Position numbers and translations under genes: made by a program. Below, piece by piece: positions 34,540 to 36,855 of a stretch of DNA of 36,855 bases. Numbering within the stretch: the stretch's first letter is position 1; every line of letters starts with the position of its first letter. The notes under the pieces are model-generated. The model ran no database searches. It was not told the origin of the DNA and worked only from the letters and a program-made list of their open reading frames with translations. Source of the stretch: a virus; the IMG/VR virus record IMGVR_UViG_3300044630_000883, positions 1-36,855 of that record. One strand, 5' to 3'.

Positions 34540-36600
34540 ATGGGAAATCCTGTAACCAAATTAGTAAACTATAGCACAAATCTTTATTCAGAAGCAAAGA
34601 ATGACACGCTAATAGCATGGATGGATAGTGTTAACTTTTCATCGGCCACCATTGATCCTATAGAAAAGCAATCAATTAAAGATTCAGTTACTTATACATC
34701 TTTATCTGGGATATTATCTCCAACACAAATAACAAACATAGAGGCTGCAATAGGGGCCACAATAGATACATTTGTTACGAATTGGAATGCTGATAATGCA
34801 ACATATCTTGGATTCAGCACATGGATTAAAAATGGGGCAGTAGAAGTTCTTGGAAATTTTACAACGATTGTATCTGGTGGTAATATCTATACAAGAGGTA
34901 GTGCTAAAGGAACTGCGTTATATAGCCCGGTGTACACAATTGACGAGCGTGCTGCTATTGTAGCAACATATACATCTAATATCGCATATACAAGTTTAAC
35001 CACAGTACAAAAATCGGCGGTAGATCCAAAGATTAACACAGTGGTTGATGCATTAATAACACTAATCACATCATTTAATTTTACAGCTAGTTTGTACGAT
35101 TTTGGAATTTCTCAAATAGCAGCTCCAGTATCAGCACCGGCAAGTGAAGTTGGCATTACTAGCTTTAAAGCTAATTGGGCATCTGTGGCCGGAGCAACCA
35201 GTTACGATGTTTATCTAGCACCAAATTCTAGTTTTTCATCATCGGTAACTATTGTCAATACGAATTTTCTAAATCGTGTGTTTACCGGCTTATCGGCAAT
35301 CACAACATATTACTATAAAGTAGTAGCTAAAAATTCTTTAAACACTAGTTTAGATTCTGAAATTAAATCTGTAACAACATTAGCCTATCCAACATTAATA
35401 GCGCCGGTTGCAACAGCAGCAACAAATGTTAAAGGTGTTGAGATCACAGCAAATTGGGGAGCGGTAACTGGGGCAACATCATACACTGTATCAATTGACA
35501 GTAATCCTGCTTTTACAGCACCAATTACATATTCAACAACTAACCTTTACAAGGTTATTGGCGGTCTAAGCCCTACAACTACATATTATTATAGAGTTGT
35601 AGCAACCAATCCCGCAAACACAAGTCCCGTTTCAAATACTATATCAGCCACTACTACAGTATCTACAGCAGGAGTTGGACAACAGATTAGTTATACTCAC
35701 TATGCTGACATTAGGACTAAGATATTAAGAATATTAGGACCAGGTGCTGGCCAAGAAGGCTATGGACAAACAATAACAGCTCCCGTAGTTGGATCAGGCA
35801 CGATCATAAGAAAAGTAGATTGGGATGCTATTAGAGAGGACATTAGAAACACCAAGACTCACCAAGATGGCCTTTTTAATACAATTAAATTATTAACAGC
35901 TAAACAAGTTATCGAATATGGATCAGACCAACCAGTTAGTGAATATGAAACAATTATGGATCAAGCGATCCTTGATAAATTTTCTATAGATAACGGCGAA
36001 GCTGAAGTTAATCCGGGTGTAACCACAACAAGATCGGGTGGATGGACACTACAATCACAATGTGAAATTGAAGTTGTATTTTCAGGATATACTAAACTTG
36101 ATTTAACTGTAGTTTCTCCATCGGATCATGCTAGATATTTTTTCAATAGTGGCGGTAAGATCAGATTCTTCAGTGAAAGAACTGGTGGTACAGCATCAGG
36201 ACAAAACACATCCTGGACTAGCTTATTGAGCAGCGTTGGTACAGTTGAATTTGGTGCGAATATTCCTGTAATTGAAAATTTTTATACTCTAACTAATGCG
36301 TATCAAACGATTTATCAATTAGGATCAACACCTTATTATTCATCAAACTATTTTAAAATAGAAGCTAAAAATTTAGAAGTCGCTGATAATTCATCAGGCG
36401 GAGCATCAACATTACGTTTCCTTATTACCTGGCAAGACGATTATACCGATGGTGGACCACCGCCACCTGGAGATAATATCGACGGTACGCTTTCTTTAGC
36501 AGTTACAGAGTATAAAGCAGCAGACAATACAGGTACAGGAACATTTAAAATTGAGAGCCCAACAGCATACAATCTCATATCTGCTATCTCTGCGACCTAA
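34540..36600 (+). CDS. Virion protein with two fibronectin-III domains
   Basis: A 686-residue protein. The N-terminal 190 residues contain a duplicated helical unit: about 37-83 (IDPIEKQSIKDSVTYTSLSG ... IEAAIGATIDTFV) and about 133-178 (IDERAAIVATYTSNIAYTSL ... INTVVDALITLI). Two fibronectin-III domains follow at about 194-283 and 285-375, with the typical W, 'GATSY-x-V' and 'L-x-x-x-TTYYY-(K/R)-V-VA-x-N' strands. The rest begins with THYADIRTKILRILGPGAGQ and YGQTI and includes DWDAIREDIRNTKTHQDGLF, the form of a structural-protein family I know from marine phages. The tail has a GGPPPPGDNIDG linker and stops at TAA 36598-36600. AAGGA directly after the preceding stop is the ribosome site. 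Fibronectin-III domains on phage virions are usually thought to give weak carbohydrate or surface binding. Role in baseplate or fibre is not determined. Confidence 0.75.
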   Translation: MGNPVTKLVNYSTNLYSEAKNDTLIAWMDSVNFSSATIDPIEKQSIKDSVTYTSLSGILSPTQITNIEAAIGATIDTFVTNWNADNATYLGFSTWIKNGAVEVLGNFTTIVSGGNIYTRGSAKGTALYSPVYTIDERAAIVATYTSNIAYTSLTTVQKSAVDPKINTVVDALITLITSFNFTASLYDFGISQIAAPVSAPASEVGITSFKANWASVAGATSYDVYLAPNSSFSSSVTIVNTNFLNRVFTGLSAITTYYYKVVAKNSLNTSLDSEIKSVTTLAYPTLIAPVATAATNVKGVEITANWGAVTGATSYTVSIDSNPAFTAPITYSTTNLYKVIGGLSPTTTYYYRVVATNPANTSPVSNTISATTTVSTAGVGQQISYTHYADIRTKILRILGPGAGQEGYGQTITAPVVGSGTIIRKVDWDAIREDIRNTKTHQDGLFNTIKLLTAKQVIEYGSDQPVSEYETIMDQAILDKFSIDNGEAEVNPGVTTTRSGGWTLQSQCEIEVVFSGYTKLDLTVVSPSDHARYFFNSGGKIRFFSERTGGTASGQNTSWTSLLSSVGTVEFGANIPVIENFYTLTNAYQTIYQLGSTPYYSSNYFKIEAKNLEVADNSSGGASTLRFLITWQDDYTDGGPPPPGDNIDGTLSLAVTEYKAADNTGTGTFKIESPTAYNLISAISAT

Positions 36601-36604
36601 AAGT

Positions 36605-36612
36605 TTTAAATA
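36605..36612 (+). promoter_or_regulatory. Weak late-box-like sequence before the last gene
   Basis: TTTAAATA matches the T4 late box in 6 of 7 core positions only if the first base is ignored, and lies in the 39-base spacer before the ATG at 36640. It differs from the other four boxes at ATAAATA, so it may be chance in AT-rich spacer. Confidence 0.2.
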
Positions 36613-36639
36613 TACAACTTAAAAAAGATTTAAAAACCG

Positions 36640-36855
36640 ATGGCAAGAGAAACCCAAACATTCACAGCTAACACGTCTTGGACAGTACCGGAAGGTGCTT
36701 CTCTCCTAACGGTTCTTGTGGTTGGCGCTGGTGGTGGCGGTGGATATAATGGTGGCGGAGGTGGTGGCGGTGGAAACGCTGTATTAAACACTAATTATTC
36801 TGTAACACCAGGTCAAATAATCTCAGTAACAGTTGGTCTAGGTGGCACTGGTGGT
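36640..36855 (+). CDS. Glycine-rich tail fibre or adhesin, N-terminal part, cut by window edge
   Basis: The ATG at 36640 opens 72 codons to the window end with no stop. The protein begins MARETQTFTANTSWTVPEGA, then SLLTVLVVGAGGGGGYNGGG followed by a further poly-glycine run, and VTPGQIISVTVGLGGTGG. The plan '(F/W)T-x-P-x-G-x-x-x-(L/V)-x-V-x-VVGAGGGGG ... PG-x-x-(I/V)-x-V-x-VG-x-GG' is that of glycine-rich domains in phage fibres and adhesins, including the poly-glycine sandwich type used at T4-like fibre tips. The Gly codons are mainly GGT and GGC. No strong Shine-Dalgarno is seen. Its place after the fibre cluster suits a fibre-tip or receptor-binding role, but the C-terminus is missing. Confidence 0.72.
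   Translation, partial: MARETQTFTANTSWTVPEGASLLTVLVVGAGGGGGYNGGGGGGGGNAVLNTNYSVTPGQIISVTVGLGGTGG

Noticed and set aside
26458-36600. Diversity-generating retroelement target in the fibre genes
   Set aside because: No reverse transcriptase, template/variable repeat pair or C-type-lectin end was seen in the window.
1-36855. tRNA genes, CRISPR arrays, integrase or attachment sites
   Set aside because: Spacers are all under about 85 bases and none holds a cloverleaf, direct-repeat array or integrase-like frame.

Overview
The window is a block of virion-structure genes from a lytic, T4-like myovirus (a tailed phage with a contractile tail). It is AT-rich (by eye about 35-40% G+C), almost gap-free and free of introns, tRNAs or insertion sequences. 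Several genes match T4 families by motif and order: gp46, gp47, gp55, gp53, gp5, gp25 and gp6. The large marine/cyanophage-style versions of gp5, gp6 and the fibres, and the absence of a lysozyme in gp5, point to the environmental 'far T4' group (phages of cyanobacteria, SAR11 and other aquatic bacteria) rather than enteric T4. The host cannot be read from this sequence.

Layout. Positions 1-2486 are on the minus strand: the 5' part of the gp46 recombination ATPase (cut by the window edge), the gp47 nuclease, and an enlarged gp55 late sigma factor. An 81-base divergent spacer (2487-2567) separates them from a plus-strand run to the end of the window. First comes a baseplate cassette: tail-tube-cap-like protein, gp53, a 770-residue hub candidate, gp5 spike, gp25 and gp6. 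Next is one gene of 13.9 kb (4645 residues) in the place where T4 has gp7. Then come a conserved small structural protein, four tandem fibre paralogues that share an N-terminal domain but carry different C-terminal ends, a structural protein with two fibronectin-III domains, and the start of a glycine-rich fibre or adhesin gene.

Regulation. Four AATAAATA/GATAAATA boxes resembling T4-type late promoters sit just ahead of 2568, 8453, 25816 and 32764. They divide the plus strand into four late units. The sigma factor expected to read them (gp55) is encoded beside the first box. The third box also argues that the gene after the giant gene starts at 25816 rather than 25795.

How it works together. 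gp46/gp47 process DNA ends during replication and recombination, which in T4 is tied to late transcription. gp55 turns on the plus-strand genes. The cap, gp53, hub, gp5, gp25 and gp6 build the hub and wedges of the baseplate. The giant protein and the fibres probably form the periphery that meets the cell. The most notable content is the giant protein. I read in it six carbohydrate-binding-like modules, three of them interleaved with an integrin-type FG-GAP propeller, plus two GxGY repeats and a long C-terminal train of beta modules. The four-gene fibre array with exchanged tips is the second point of interest.
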